Below are positions 5,781 to 6,238 of a stretch of DNA of 6,238 bases, in pieces. The notes below the pieces were generated by a model. The model saw nothing but the letters and a program-made list of their open reading frames with translations. It ran no database searches and had not been told where the DNA came from. Within the stretch, counting starts at the first letter, position 1. Each line of letters starts with the position of its first letter. Location: contig JAMDDG010000428.1 of the NCBI GenBank assembly GCA_023488865.1, positions 1 to 6,238 of the forward strand, given 5' to 3'. This stretch comes from Bacteroidota bacterium (GTDB taxonomy: Bacteria > Bacteroidota > Bacteroidia > Bacteroidales > Prolixibacteraceae). Position numbers and translations under genes: made by a program.

Positions 5781-6238
5781 ATGAAAAAAATATTTATCTC
5801 CCTGTTTCTCTGTTTGGTTTTAACGTCAGCTTTTGCCGTTGAAGGAATGTGGATCCCCACCCTGTTGAAAAAATATAACATCGAAGAGATGCAAAAAATG
5901 GGGTTCAAACTATCGGCAGATGATATTTATAACGTGAACCATGCCAGTATGAAAGATGCTGTGGTACTATTTGGGTCCGGATGTACCGGCGAACTGATTT
6001 CAGGGGATGGTTTGCTGATTACCAACCACCACTGCGGTTTTGGCCAGATTCAAAAGCACAGCACCCTTTCGCACGACTATCTAACCGACGGATTTTGGGC
6101 CAAAAACAGGTCGGAAGAGCTGGTAAATCCCGGTTTAACAGTACAATTTTTAGTCAAAATGGAAGAGGTAACCGCGTTGGTCACGAAAGGGGTAAAAGCG
6201 GATATGCCGGATGACACGATCAAAAAACTGATAGCCAC
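5781..6238 (+). CDS. S46-family dipeptidyl-peptidase (DPP7/DPP11 type), N-terminal part
   Basis: The first 152 codons of a secreted serine exopeptidase; the family is about 700-730 residues long, so roughly a fifth is present. DPP7 and DPP11 enzymes release dipeptides from the N-termini of peptides in the periplasm, feeding amino-acid uptake. Seen: a signal peptide (residues 1-19, KKIFISLFLCLVLTSAFA), the conserved mature start EGMW, YNVNHASMKDAVVLFG (50-65), SGCTGELISGDGLLITNHHC (66-85) with the catalytic His in the TNHHC motif (His83/His84) and two Cys (68 and 85) placed as for the family's conserved disulfide, then HDYLTDGFWA (98-107). The Asp and Ser of the catalytic triad and the residue that separates DPP7 (hydrophobic) from DPP11 (acidic) specificity lie beyond the window, so the subtype is left open. 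The ATG at 5781 is preceded by an A-rich stretch and gives an ideal signal peptide. It is 132 bp downstream of maf on the same strand. Confidence 0.95.
   Translation, partial: MKKIFISLFLCLVLTSAFAVEGMWIPTLLKKYNIEEMQKMGFKLSADDIYNVNHASMKDAVVLFGSGCTGELISGDGLLITNHHCGFGQIQKHSTLSHDYLTDGFWAKNRSEELVNPGLTVQFLVKMEEVTALVTKGVKADMPDDTIKKLIA

Noticed and set aside
5981..6214. Plus-strand ORF of 77 codons
   Set aside because: It is an out-of-frame reading of the S46 peptidase gene, whose TNHHC region is intact in the other frame.

Overview
The window looks like chromosomal DNA of a Bacteroidota member, probably an environmental Bacteroidales/Marinilabiliales-type organism. The evidence is a SusC-type TonB-dependent receptor with an STN domain, a FecR-type anti-sigma factor carrying a Bacteroidota-style C-terminal domain, an S46 dipeptidyl-peptidase, A-rich start regions without clear Shine-Dalgarno sequences, and promoter-like boxes of the TAnnTTTG type. 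The genus cannot be fixed from this sequence.

Layout: two divergent blocks are separated by about 325 bp (3636-3960). The left block, on the minus strand, reads from right to left: ECF sigma factor (2972-3574, probably starting further upstream), FecR-family anti-sigma factor (1748-2938), and the N-terminal 555 residues of a SusC-family outer-membrane transporter (1-1667, running off the left edge). This is a textbook trans-envelope signalling set: the receptor senses or imports a ligand, its periplasmic STN domain contacts FecR, and FecR controls the sigma factor, which is expected to drive transcription of susC and the genes beyond it (a SusD-like lipoprotein would be expected just outside the window). 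An 80-bp gap between fecR and susC holds a long symmetric stem-loop and a tandem pair of 10-bp repeats, both good candidates for control elements.

The right block, on the plus strand, reads: an exported DUF4056 protein of unknown function (3961-5010), a Maf-type nucleotide pyrophosphatase two bases downstream (5013-5648), then after 132 bp the first 152 codons of a secreted S46-family dipeptidyl-peptidase (5781 to the right edge). DUF4056 and maf are almost certainly one transcript; the peptidase probably has its own promoter.

Points most worth attention: the sigma factor has no in-frame ATG, yet an out-of-frame ATG 61 bases upstream would restore a natural N-terminus if one base were removed from an A6 run; a start-less ORF on the minus strand in the divergent gap may be a gene remnant; and DUF4056 shows a conserved His/Asp/Glu pattern that could be a metal site. 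No RNA gene, CRISPR array or mobile element was found. The window is mainly a well-known type of nutrient-sensing locus beside housekeeping genes; I see no clear evidence of an undescribed system.
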